Under the pieces are notes generated by a model that was not told the DNA's origin, did not search any database, and saw only the letters and a program-made list of their open reading frames with translations. This document shows, one piece after another, positions 9,222 to 17,298 of a stretch of 45,066 nucleotides of DNA. The DNA is from a bacterium (GTDB lineage: Bacteria > Bacillota_I > Bacilli_A > Izemoplasmatales > Izemoplasmataceae). How positions within the stretch are numbered: the stretch's first letter is position 1; every line of letters begins with the position of its first letter. The stretch is taken from NCBI GenBank assembly GCA_018400615.1, contig JAGYML010000005.1, forward strand, positions 1-45,066, written 5' to 3'. The position numbers and the translations under genes were made by a program.

Positions 9222-11897
9222 ATGAATAGCAAATTAACGCTTGAGAGCAACGGCGCGTTTCTTATCGAAAATGTAACGGACCTCAGTTATACCTATTTTC
9301 CCATGTGCAACGCGTTGGATCTGAAGGGTTCTCTGACCCCTTCAATGGGCGGAGATGCGACGATTGATCAGAATGGTTTTCTTTTGACCCCGTCTACGGT
9401 CATGGATCTTGAAAATACTTTAGCGAAAAGAAACGTGTACTTCAGAGTGAACGATGAATTCACCTGGAGCATTACCGGACAAACCCCCAAGCAAACACTT
9501 ACACCCGATAAAGTCAATCTTTACGGGAATTTTCTTGTTCACAGGGTGAAAAGAGAAAATGCGCTTTTCACGTGTGAGATTGAAAGTTTCATCCCTGTCA
9601 ATGACAATCAGGAGCTTCATAAAATCACGATGACAAACACGACATCAAAGAAGCTCACACTCAAAAGTGTTGTTGGGATTCCGCTTTATGGGCGAAGTGC
9701 CGAAAACATTCGTGACCATAGACACGTCACTTCACTTTTAAACAGAGTCAGGATTACCAATAACGGCATTATCAACAAACCGACCTTTTCATTTGATGAG
9801 CGTGGCCACAATCTGAACAAGCGTCTCTACGGATGTTTTGTGCATAGTTCCCATCACGCGTCTGTAAAAAACTACCATCCAACACTTGAAACCTTTACGG
9901 GTGAAGGGCAAACCTTGCTTGATCCAAAAGTCTTGAAAGAAAACATTGAAACGTCTTATAAGCCAGGCGACACCGTAGAAGGCTATGAGGCGATTGGCGG
10001 GATGGAGTATGAGCCCGTCACACTAAAAGAAGGAGAAACGTTCACCCTCGTCGTTTCACTGGGCACCTCACAAAATGAAAAGGCCGTTATGGACAGTGCA
10101 GAGAAACTCAGTGAAAAAACGTTTGATATCTTGAAAAAAGAAACTCTGGATTACTGGGAAAGCGAACTCGCACCGCTTTCTTTCGATACGAAGGATAGTG
10201 CTTTGAATGGCTGGCTCAAATGGGTGACCTTGCAGCCGATGCTAAGAAGAATCTATGGCAACTCCTTCCTGCCTTACCATGACTATGGGCGTGGTGGGAA
10301 AGGCTGGAGAGATCTCTGGCAGGATTTACTCGCACTCATCATCATGAATCCCGCCTCGGTCCGTGGCATGCTCCTTAACAACTTCAAGGGGGTCCGGATT
10401 GATGGAAGCAACGCCACCATCATCGGAGACAAGCCTGGTGAGTTCCTCGCTGATAGAAACAACATCACGAGAATCTGGATGGATCATGGGGCCTGGCCAC
10501 TTATGACGGTGAAACTCTATATCGATCAAAGCGGAGACAGCGACCTTTTGTTTGAAAAAGTCGGCTACTTCCAAGACCAGTTCACCCACTATACCAAAAG
10601 AGCTATCAAGGATTTCAATACACAGAACACACATCTGAGAACACAGGCGGGCACAGTTTACAAAGGCACACTCCTAGAACATCTGCTTGTGCAAAACCTC
10701 GTAGCCTCCCTCAATGTCGGCAGCCACAACAACCTGCGCCTTGAAGATGCGGACTGGAACGACGGGCTTGACATGGCCAAGGAAAACGGAGAATCGGTGT
10801 CCTTCACAGCCTTTTACGCCAAGAACTTGATGGACATGGCTGACTTGTTAAAAACATTGAATAAAAAGGGCATAAAGAAAATCACGCTTCTAAAAGAAAT
10901 AGAAACCCTTCTAAAAGGCGTCTCAACCGATGACCCTGTCGCAAAACACGGTCTGCTTGATACTTACTTCACGTCTGTTGAAGAAACCGTGAGTGGTGAA
11001 ACACAGCAATTCGATACGCTTCAACTGTCTGATACCTTGAGAGAAAAAGGCACTGCCCTTTTGAAGCAAGTCCGTGAAAACGAGTGGCTTGAAGATAAAG
11101 AAGACGGCTGGTTCAATGGTTACTATGACAATGACTCGAATCCTTTGGACAATATAGACAAAAAAGACATGACCCTGACCGGTCAGGTATTCTCTATCAT
11201 GAGTGGCGCCGCCACAAATGAGCAGATAGAAAAGATCATCAAGAGTGCGGACAAGCATCTTTATGATTCTTCTGTGGGCGGGTACCGACTCAATACGAAT
11301 TTCAATGAAGTCAAAACCAACATGGGCAGGCTTTTCGGTTTCGCCTACGGCCATAAGGAAAACGGCGCGATGTTTTCCCATATGGCTTTAATGTATGCCA
11401 ATGCGCTTTACAAACGTGGTTTCGCCCACGCAGGCCACAAGGTCATTGAATCCATCTATACACACAGTATGGATTTGAACGCCTCCAAAATGTATCCTGG
11501 GATTGCGGAATACTACGACCCTACAGGACGCGGGATGTATCCATACCTCACAGGGTCAGCAAGCTGGATGATTCTCACCATGGTGAGGGAAGTCTACGGT
11601 GTCAAAAACGACATGGGGCTTGCGGTGTTCGAACCGAAACTTCTTAAAAAACAGTTCGGTAAAAACAGTGAACTTGCGATTAAAACCGTACTCAATGACA
11701 AACAGGTTGAAGTTGTTTATAAGAATACTTCACACCTTGATTATGGAGACTATCAGATTGATAAAGTATGGATTGACGAAAGCAATGTAGCGTTTACAAG
11801 GACTCCTGATGGCATCAAACTTGAAAAACTGATTTCAGGAAACAAAATTACCATAGTCTTAGGCAGTAAAAAAGCTTTAAAAGAAAGTAGGTCTTAA
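9222..11897 (+). CDS. GH94 beta-glucoside phosphorylase (laminaribiose/beta-oligoglucan phosphorylase-like)
   Basis: Cytoplasmic inverting phosphorylase that splits a beta-glucoside with phosphate to glucose-1-phosphate, saving ATP. Of 891 residues, the N-terminal beta-sandwich (about 1-300) precedes an (alpha/alpha)6 barrel with GRGGKGWRDLWQDLLAL and LEDADWNDGLD, where D514 is the likely general acid; the C-terminal part has the phosphate-side motif STGSASWM-like TGSASWM. Length exceeds that of classical cellobiose phosphorylases (about 810) and is nearer laminaribiose phosphorylases (about 900), one of which is known from Acholeplasma; this is suggestive only. ATG 9222 follows GGAG by nine bases; the in-frame TTG at 9168 has no ribosome binding site. 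Two bases separate it from the permease gene. Confidence 0.88.
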   Translation: MNSKLTLESNGAFLIENVTDLSYTYFPMCNALDLKGSLTPSMGGDATIDQNGFLLTPSTVMDLENTLAKRNVYFRVNDEFTWSITGQTPKQTLTPDKVNLYGNFLVHRVKRENALFTCEIESFIPVNDNQELHKITMTNTTSKKLTLKSVVGIPLYGRSAENIRDHRHVTSLLNRVRITNNGIINKPTFSFDERGHNLNKRLYGCFVHSSHHASVKNYHPTLETFTGEGQTLLDPKVLKENIETSYKPGDTVEGYEAIGGMEYEPVTLKEGETFTLVVSLGTSQNEKAVMDSAEKLSEKTFDILKKETLDYWESELAPLSFDTKDSALNGWLKWVTLQPMLRRIYGNSFLPYHDYGRGGKGWRDLWQDLLALIIMNPASVRGMLLNNFKGVRIDGSNATIIGDKPGEFLADRNNITRIWMDHGAWPLMTVKLYIDQSGDSDLLFEKVGYFQDQFTHYTKRAIKDFNTQNTHLRTQAGTVYKGTLLEHLLVQNLVASLNVGSHNNLRLEDADWNDGLDMAKENGESVSFTAFYAKNLMDMADLLKTLNKKGIKKITLLKEIETLLKGVSTDDPVAKHGLLDTYFTSVEETVSGETQQFDTLQLSDTLREKGTALLKQVRENEWLEDKEDGWFNGYYDNDSNPLDNIDKKDMTLTGQVFSIMSGAATNEQIEKIIKSADKHLYDSSVGGYRLNTNFNEVKTNMGRLFGFAYGHKENGAMFSHMALMYANALYKRGFAHAGHKVIESIYTHSMDLNASKMYPGIAEYYDPTGRGMYPYLTGSASWMILTMVREVYGVKNDMGLAVFEPKLLKKQFGKNSELAIKTVLNDKQVEVVYKNTSHLDYGDYQIDKVWIDESNVAFTRTPDGIKLEKLISGNKITIVLGSKKALKESRS

Positions 11898-11899
11898 TA

Positions 11900-12850
11900 A
11901 TGGGTAAAAAGAAATCCACAGTTGAGAGTAAGCGTGCGAAATACGGTTACATGTTCGTCGCACCAATGCTCATTGTCTTTATTGTTTTCAGTATCTACCC
12001 TATCCTTTACACACTGTATCTCAGTTTCACAAATTTCGGAGGGTTTCTCGATCCTGAATGGGTAGGCTTTGACAATTACCGTCGTGTGCTTTTTCAAGAT
12101 CCGACCTTTTGGGAATCGCTCGTCAACACGATACGCATCTGGGGTATCAACATCGTGATTCAAGTTGGACTCGCATTTGTCCTTATCATGGTCTTTTCAG
12201 ACCTCAAGTACAAAATCAAGGGACTCAGAGTTTTCAGAATCCTTTTCTATCTTCCGAACCTTATTGCAGCAGCGTCGGTTGCGCTCATCTTCCGCTTGAT
12301 GCTCAATACGGATTACGGTCTGCTCAATACGTTCTTGCTAAGAATCAATCTGATCAGCGATTCTATCCGTTGGCTTGATGGGACCATGCTTGCTCAGATC
12401 TCGGTTGCGAACATTCAGACCTGGATGTGGTTTGGGAACTCATTCATCCTGTTTATGGCAGCCGTTCAGGCTGTGAACAAGGAAGTCATTGAATCTTCAG
12501 TTATTGACGGAGCCGGTCGCATTCAAATGATGCGTCATGTCAAACTTCCGCTCATTAAACCGATTTTGATCTATGTCGGGGTCACCTCGCTTATCGGAGG
12601 GCTTCAGCTCTTCGATGTGCCTTATCTTATTACCGATGGCAGGGGGGCACCTTCAGGTTCACTTAGAACCGTCATCGTATATCTCTTCAACCAGGCATTC
12701 ACGTACAACAACTTCGGCTACGCCTCAGCGATTGCATTTGTGTTATTCATCATCGTCATGATTGTATCGGGTCTTTTCGTACTCATCATGAAACGCGAAG
12801 ATGTCAGGAATTTCCTGGACGCCAGAAAGAGAAAGAAGGCTAAACTATGA
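11900..12850 (+). CDS. ABC sugar importer permease, MalF/UgpA type
   Basis: Inner subunit of a carbohydrate ABC importer (CUT1 type), 316 residues with six hydrophobic helices. The cytoplasmic EAA loop that docks the ATPase reads VIDGAGRIQMMRHVKLPLIKP near residue 205. It follows GH94 by two bases and overlaps the next permease by ATGA, so the subunits are translationally coupled. Context suggests uptake of a beta-gluco-oligosaccharide for GH94/GH3. No ATP-binding subunit is encoded nearby; many CUT1 systems borrow a shared MsmK/UgpC-type ATPase encoded elsewhere. Confidence 0.93.
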   Translation: MGKKKSTVESKRAKYGYMFVAPMLIVFIVFSIYPILYTLYLSFTNFGGFLDPEWVGFDNYRRVLFQDPTFWESLVNTIRIWGINIVIQVGLAFVLIMVFSDLKYKIKGLRVFRILFYLPNLIAAASVALIFRLMLNTDYGLLNTFLLRINLISDSIRWLDGTMLAQISVANIQTWMWFGNSFILFMAAVQAVNKEVIESSVIDGAGRIQMMRHVKLPLIKPILIYVGVTSLIGGLQLFDVPYLITDGRGAPSGSLRTVIVYLFNQAFTYNNFGYASAIAFVLFIIVMIVSGLFVLIMKREDVRNFLDARKRKKAKL

Positions 12851-13731
12851 AATACAATGAAGTAGCATCAAATTTTGGTAAAATGACTCGCAAAGAAAGA
12901 AGCAAACAAACCGCAGTTTATACATCCATCTATGTTGGCCTTGGCCTTCTTGTACTCATTTCGGTCGTACCATTCGTCCTCGTAATGATGAATGCGACCA
13001 GAACAGGGGATGCGATTGTAAGAAGCCCTCTTGCAATATTCCCCGGTGATGCACTCAGAGCGAACTGGGAACTGCTTATGAACCGTACAGATATCGTCAG
13101 AGGGTTCGTAAACTCATCGTTCGTCTCCATTACATCCACATTCCTAAGCGCCTACTTTGGTGCGCTTACCGCGTATGGCTTTTATGCTTACAAGTTTAAA
13201 GGAAACAAACCACTTTTCGTATTCATCATCGTCTTTTTGATGGTGCCACCGCAACTTGCGTTCCTCGGGTTTTACCAGTTCATGGCAAACCTCGGACTCG
13301 TTGATACGTTCATTCCATTGATCGTACCGATGATCGCGAATATCGGAACCATCTTCTTCCTGCGTCAGTACGCAGAAGGCGTCATACCTAAAACCATGCT
13401 TGAATCGGCCAGAATTGATGGGGCCAAAGAGCTCTATATTTTCCATAAAATCGGGGTTCCGATGTTGATGCCTGGGATTGCGACCATGTCGATCTTTACA
13501 TTCATCGGATCATGGAACAACTACCTCATGGCCCGCATCATGCTGAATTCACCAGACAAGTTCACCTTGCCCCTTCAAATCGCAAACCTTAGAGCGGGGA
13601 ACCTCTGGGTCAATAACCAGGGTGCAATTTATTTAGGACTCGCAATCACCATCGTGCCTATCGTGCTTTTCTTCATCATCTTCTCAAGATACCTAGTCGA
13701 CAGCATCGCCGCAGGCTCTGTCAAAGGATAG
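12847..13731 (+). CDS. ABC sugar importer permease, MalG/UgpE type
   Basis: Second CUT1 permease, 294 residues, six hydrophobic helices. Its EAA loop (ESARIDGAKELYIFHKIGVP) lies near residue 190. The N-terminal extension before helix 1 and the VPFVLVMMNATR segment after it are typical of MalG proteins. The start overlaps the MalF-type stop by four bases. It pairs with the preceding permease and the lipoprotein at 14535. Confidence 0.93.
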   Translation: MKYNEVASNFGKMTRKERSKQTAVYTSIYVGLGLLVLISVVPFVLVMMNATRTGDAIVRSPLAIFPGDALRANWELLMNRTDIVRGFVNSSFVSITSTFLSAYFGALTAYGFYAYKFKGNKPLFVFIIVFLMVPPQLAFLGFYQFMANLGLVDTFIPLIVPMIANIGTIFFLRQYAEGVIPKTMLESARIDGAKELYIFHKIGVPMLMPGIATMSIFTFIGSWNNYLMARIMLNSPDKFTLPLQIANLRAGNLWVNNQGAIYLGLAITIVPIVLFFIIFSRYLVDSIAAGSVKG

Positions 13732-13738
13732 TGATTTC

Positions 13739-14362
13739 ATGAAACAGGCATTCGGCACCGCATTTTCAATCTTTGAAATCATTTTGAGCGTCGTGATTGC
13801 GAACGTACTACTCGTCATTGGATCCGTATTGAGCGCATTCTTGCTCTTTCCAATCCTTTTGATCAGCACGCTTTATTATCTAAGAAGAATGTATCTTTAC
13901 CGTGAATTCACAGGCATCATCTTCAACTATACGAATTTCATCAGGGGGAATGTCTTGAAATCCATCAAGTTGCTTTTTCCCCTTGTGCTTTTTGTGGGAT
14001 TTATGCTTCTGAGCGTATTTTATTACAACCAGATATTGCTTGATGTGCTGCACCCTTACTTTATTCTTCTAATATACCTCGTGCAGGCATTCCTGCTTTA
14101 CCAGGCAGTGGGTGTGATGATCGTTTCCGCCATCCTCTATGGCAAGAACCGCGATACCGAAAACAAGGAAATCCTCAACAAGGCATTTATCATTTTCAAC
14201 GCCCATCCAATCCGTGGATTCCTATCCGTTTTATCCCTGGGTGCAGGCTTCATATTCATCGTAGGTGTGTTACCGTTTTCGTATCTGATTGTCTTTCCAG
14301 TTAGTCTTTTCTTCTTTTATGTGGTATTCTCAGATATCATAGAACAGAAAAAATATGCTTGA
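13739..14362 (+). CDS. DUF624 (YesL-like) membrane protein
   Basis: Membrane protein of 207 residues with about five helices, resembling the DUF624/YesL family that often sits beside CUT1 sugar importers; its function is not established. It begins seven bases after the MalG-type gene with a weak ribosome binding site, implying coupling. Its stop codon lies in the loop of a terminator hairpin, so it is the last gene of the GH94 operon. Confidence 0.7.
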   Translation: MKQAFGTAFSIFEIILSVVIANVLLVIGSVLSAFLLFPILLISTLYYLRRMYLYREFTGIIFNYTNFIRGNVLKSIKLLFPLVLFVGFMLLSVFYYNQILLDVLHPYFILLIYLVQAFLLYQAVGVMIVSAILYGKNRDTENKEILNKAFIIFNAHPIRGFLSVLSLGAGFIFIVGVLPFSYLIVFPVSLFFFYVVFSDIIEQKKYA

Positions 14363-14377
14363 TTGCATATTTTTTTT
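14348..14377 (+). terminator. Intrinsic terminator enclosing the DUF624 stop codon
   Basis: AAAAAATATGC (14348-14358) pairs with GCATATTTTTT (14365-14375), followed by more T. The TGA at 14360-14362 sits in the loop. It separates the permease operon from the binding-protein gene. Confidence 0.8.
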
Positions 14378-14393
14378 ATAAATTTCCAAACCG

Positions 14394-14494
14394 TGAAAAC
14401 GGCTACATTTAGGCATTAAAACAACCGGTTTCTTTGTTATATTACAATAGAAAAACCGATTTCTCTTGTAAACGGTCTCATTTTATTTTATAAT
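14394..14494 (+). promoter_or_regulatory. Binding-protein promoter with clustered operators and a cre-like site
   Basis: -35 TTGTAA (14466-14471), 17-base spacer, -10 TATAAT (14489-14494). Upstream are CAACCGGTTT (14422-14431) and AAACCGATTT (14453-14462), and a degenerate AAACGGTC (14470-14477) overlaps the -35 and the start of the spacer; these resemble the AAACCGGTTT site of the GH94 promoter. TGAAAACGGCTACA (14394-14407) matches the cre consensus TGWAANCGNTNWCA at 13 of 14 positions, suggesting added carbon catabolite control. Confidence 0.6.
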
Positions 14495-14534
14495 GAGTTT
14501 GTTAAATTAAAATACATAGGAGGAAACACGAGAA

Positions 14535-16061
14535 ATGAAAAAATTATTTGCGTTTTTAAGTGTTGCAGTACTAACTTTTTCACTCGCAGCATGTGGCGGG
14601 GGCAATGAGCTCAATGATGACATCATGGACGACCCGGACATTGACTACAGTGAAGAGACTTTGACCATCTGGTCATTCACCGACGAACTTCAGGTACAAG
14701 GCGATGTTGAGTACTTTGAAGAACAGTATACCGCCGAAGGTAAAGAATATGAAGGTATGGAAATCGAGTATGTTGAAATCCCAACGGCTGATTACCTTAC
14801 TACGATTCTCCCGACCCTTCGTACAGGATCAGGGGCACCTGACGTATTCACAGGTGAACTTGACATGCTTCTCAACTTCATGGAAGGTGGTTACCTTGCC
14901 AATCTTGAAGAAATGATGAAAGCGGACGAAGATGTTGATTTTGATGAAACCAAAGATGATTTTGTCGATTTCATCTGGGAAGCCGGACAAGATACTCAGG
15001 ATGAAACACTCAGAAGTCTTTCCTGGCAGGTTACGCCTGGTGGAATTTTCTTCAAAACCGATATGGCTGAAGCCGTATGGGGCAGTGAATCAGGATTCCC
15101 TTCTGACAACACAGCTGATGACTACAACCAACAAGTATCTGACTGGGTAGCCGCTGAGAAATTCGATACCCTTCAAGGCTTGATTGATGCATCTGAAGAA
15201 GTCAAGAACCACGATGCAAACTGGAGACTCTTCCCGAACGACGACGCAATCCGTTGGTTCTCTCAACAATCCGACACACCAGAAAGCTGGCTTGCTGAAG
15301 ACGGACTCATCAATGCGGACCGTCTTGAGAATGAAGAAGTCTACATGGAAGCCGTAGCGGATCTTTACAGTGAAGATCTTGACGATTCTCTTACTGCCAA
15401 TGTCGGTGAATGGTCAGGCGCATGGTACCAAGGCATGGGTAAATCATTCGACTCTGCGGATGGGACTACGTTCCAAACCATGGCGTATTCAATGCCTACA
15501 TGGGGACTCTTTGATGTTCTTGAACCTTCAATTGAACTCGTTGATGACAACGGAGACACTTGTGTTGAAGATGACATGACCGATGAAGAATATGAAGCAT
15601 GCGAACCTAAAGGCAACTGGGGTGTGGCAAGCGGACCTAACAGTTACTTCTGGGGCGGAACTTACCTCAACATCTATCAAGGGTCTGAACTTAAAGAACC
15701 TTCATACGATTTCGTTAAATCCATGCTTTTCGATACAGACAGAATGAGCGAAAGAGCCGAAAACGGTGACGTATACGCAAGAAAATCCATCATGGACGAA
15801 GTCACAGCCGATTACGAAGGCAACCCAGTTCTCGGTGGCATGAACCACTATGAATTCTTCGTTGATGAAGCGGACAAGATTTCTCTTGATTACATCACGA
15901 ACTACGATCGTACACTTGATCAAATCATGGGCGACGCCGTCAATGATTATAAACAAGGTGAAGTCGATACGAAAGATGAAGCTTTCTCTGATTTCTACCA
16001 AGAACTCAGAAGTGCCTACCCTGAACTTTACAGATCAGAAGGTCTTCCTTACCAAGACTAA
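14535..16061 (+). CDS. Sugar ABC transporter substrate-binding lipoprotein
   Basis: Extracellular solute-binding protein of 508 residues, anchored by lipid at C20 of the lipobox LAAC after a classic signal peptide. A strongly acidic linker precedes the binding fold (LTIWSFTDELQ, then LPTLRTGSGAPDVFTGE, the usual CUT1 binding-protein N-lobe). It follows the permease operon but has its own promoter and operators, which would allow the higher level normally needed for a binding protein. ATG 14535 follows AGGAGGA. The mature surface is visibly rich in Asp and Glu, consistent with a saline habitat. Substrate inferred from neighbours: a beta-gluco-oligosaccharide. Confidence 0.92.
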   Translation: MKKLFAFLSVAVLTFSLAACGGGNELNDDIMDDPDIDYSEETLTIWSFTDELQVQGDVEYFEEQYTAEGKEYEGMEIEYVEIPTADYLTTILPTLRTGSGAPDVFTGELDMLLNFMEGGYLANLEEMMKADEDVDFDETKDDFVDFIWEAGQDTQDETLRSLSWQVTPGGIFFKTDMAEAVWGSESGFPSDNTADDYNQQVSDWVAAEKFDTLQGLIDASEEVKNHDANWRLFPNDDAIRWFSQQSDTPESWLAEDGLINADRLENEEVYMEAVADLYSEDLDDSLTANVGEWSGAWYQGMGKSFDSADGTTFQTMAYSMPTWGLFDVLEPSIELVDDNGDTCVEDDMTDEEYEACEPKGNWGVASGPNSYFWGGTYLNIYQGSELKEPSYDFVKSMLFDTDRMSERAENGDVYARKSIMDEVTADYEGNPVLGGMNHYEFFVDEADKISLDYITNYDRTLDQIMGDAVNDYKQGEVDTKDEAFSDFYQELRSAYPELYRSEGLPYQD

Positions 16062-16106
16062 TTGTTATGAATGAATGCCTAATATGAGAACTTCCTAAAT
16101 TTTTTT

Positions 16107-16158
16107 GGGGGCTTGAAGAATAGAAATTCACAAGATTTCATTCTTTAGGCCCTTTTTT
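16107..16158 (+). terminator. Intrinsic terminator after the binding-protein gene
   Basis: A long imperfect stem: GGGCTTGAAGAAT on the left pairs with ATTCTTTAGGCCC (16140-16152), with an inner GAAAT/ATTTC pairing, then T6. Confidence 0.75.
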
Positions 16159-16230
16159 CATGCATAAAGTCCTCTTCAGTTCTATTTAAACGGCATAACG
16201 ATATGATAAGGAACCCATTTTGAATTATGA

Positions 16231-16262
16231 AAAAAAACCTACCATTTTTCTGGTAGGTTTTT
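16231..16262. terminator. Bidirectional terminator for the heliorhodopsin gene
   Basis: CCTACC (16238-16243) pairs with GGTAGG (16252-16257), flanked by A7 and T5. It serves the minus-strand gene at 16319. The rest of 16062-16318 shows no gene. Confidence 0.8.
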
Positions 16263-16318
16263 AAAATAGTGTGAGAAGGGTGAATTTCAATAATCAAGAG
16301 TTTTTAATCGAATTGGGT

Positions 16319-17083
16319 TTAGGCAAGAAGAATTCCGAGAAACACAAACCAGGCGAGAATTGATTTACCAAACAGGCTCAACCAGACATACATGCGTTCA
16401 CCATATACATAGTCTTTCCAGGGACCGATTTGTTTGTACTGAAAGTATTGGTTGAATGCGAAGAGGTTGAAGGTCAGGAAGTAGAACAAGAGACCTGGAA
16501 TGACAAACCATGGAAGTTGTGACAAGTCCCCGTTGTTGAGCATGTAGATGACAATGAGTACCCAAGGGGTGATGCCGGCAACCCAGCCAAACCAATGGGC
16601 GGTCCAGTCCGTTTTGTTTCTGTTGAGTGGGTTCATTTTTTCCATCAACAGACCATACAGATTCATAAGTGCGTTGATAACGAATATCAGAATGATCGCT
16701 TCGAGTGATAGAAGCCCAAACATTGTAGCAAGTAACACAATCATGATGGATGAAGACAATGCGTATTCATACCAACGGAATGGATTGCTGCCTTTTTCAA
16801 TTTCTGAAAGGTATCGCTCTTTGAACGGTCCTGAAATAAGGAAGTGGAACAATGCACTCAATAAAAGAAAAAGCGCAACCATGATGCCAAAAGGCAAATC
16901 AAAAAGCTCTTGTGTAACCGGCCCATAGCCTCCCATATCATAAGGTTCTAAAAACCGGGCATAAATCGTCGGCTTGAAGTCTCTGAATACTTCGACCGTT
17001 AAAGAAAGAATTAAAATCACGGTCCCTTGAATCAGATGCAAAGCACCCATTTTTCTGTTGAAAAAAATAAGTTTATTATCCAT
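16319..17083 (-). CDS. Heliorhodopsin
   Basis: Seven-helix retinal protein of 254 residues belonging to the heliorhodopsins, which have inverted topology relative to other microbial rhodopsins and generally show slow photocycles without ion pumping. Diagnostic residues are present: the counterion E106 in RWYEYALSSS (helix 3), the retinal Schiff-base lysine K240 in WLSLFGKSILAW (helix 7), S236 four residues before it, H80 in helix 2 and H16 in ALHLIQG (helix 1). These match the E107, K241, S237, H80 and H23 set of the first characterised member. The start ATG 17083 follows GGAGGG by six bases. It has its own promoter and terminator, so there is no operon partner to suggest its signalling role. 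Confidence 0.93.
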   Translation of the reverse strand: MDNKLIFFNRKMGALHLIQGTVILILSLTVEVFRDFKPTIYARFLEPYDMGGYGPVTQELFDLPFGIMVALFLLLSALFHFLISGPFKERYLSEIEKGSNPFRWYEYALSSSIMIVLLATMFGLLSLEAIILIFVINALMNLYGLLMEKMNPLNRNKTDWTAHWFGWVAGITPWVLIVIYMLNNGDLSQLPWFVIPGLLFYFLTFNLFAFNQYFQYKQIGPWKDYVYGERMYVWLSLFGKSILAWFVFLGILLA

Positions 17084-17115
17084 AAAATCCCTCCATAAGT
17101 TTCTAAATATAATTA

Positions 17116-17124
17116 ATTATAGCA
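17116..17124 (-). promoter_or_regulatory. Extended -10 promoter for the heliorhodopsin gene
   Basis: Minus strand TGCTATAAT, 32 bases before the ATG, the same extended -10 as upstream of nadC. The -35 is weak. Confidence 0.6.
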
Positions 17125-17244
17125 TTTTTAAATAGGGATGTATGGACGCATGCCTTTTTAATTATTGAACTGTTTCACTCATCATTGGATGGGGTATTGG
17201 AATTTTGCTTGCCAATATTAATATAAGTATCACACTTCCGCCAT

Positions 17245-17272
17245 TTGTCACAAACAAAAATTATGGTAAAAT
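17245..17272 (+). promoter_or_regulatory. Promoter for the PlsY-family gene
   Basis: -35 TTGTCA (17245-17250), 16-base spacer ending in TGG, -10 TAAAAT (17267-17272). Confidence 0.6.
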
Positions 17273-17298
17273 AGATTAAAAATGAGGGGGAAATCGCT

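Noticed and set aside
10923-11381. 152-codon frame antisense to GH94
   Set aside because: A shadow of the conserved GH94 catalytic barrel.
17193-17215. TATTGG/CCAATA inverted repeat between the divergent heliorhodopsin and PlsY-like genes
   Set aside because: Six-base arms with an 11-base spacer in AT-rich DNA are too weak to claim as an operator.
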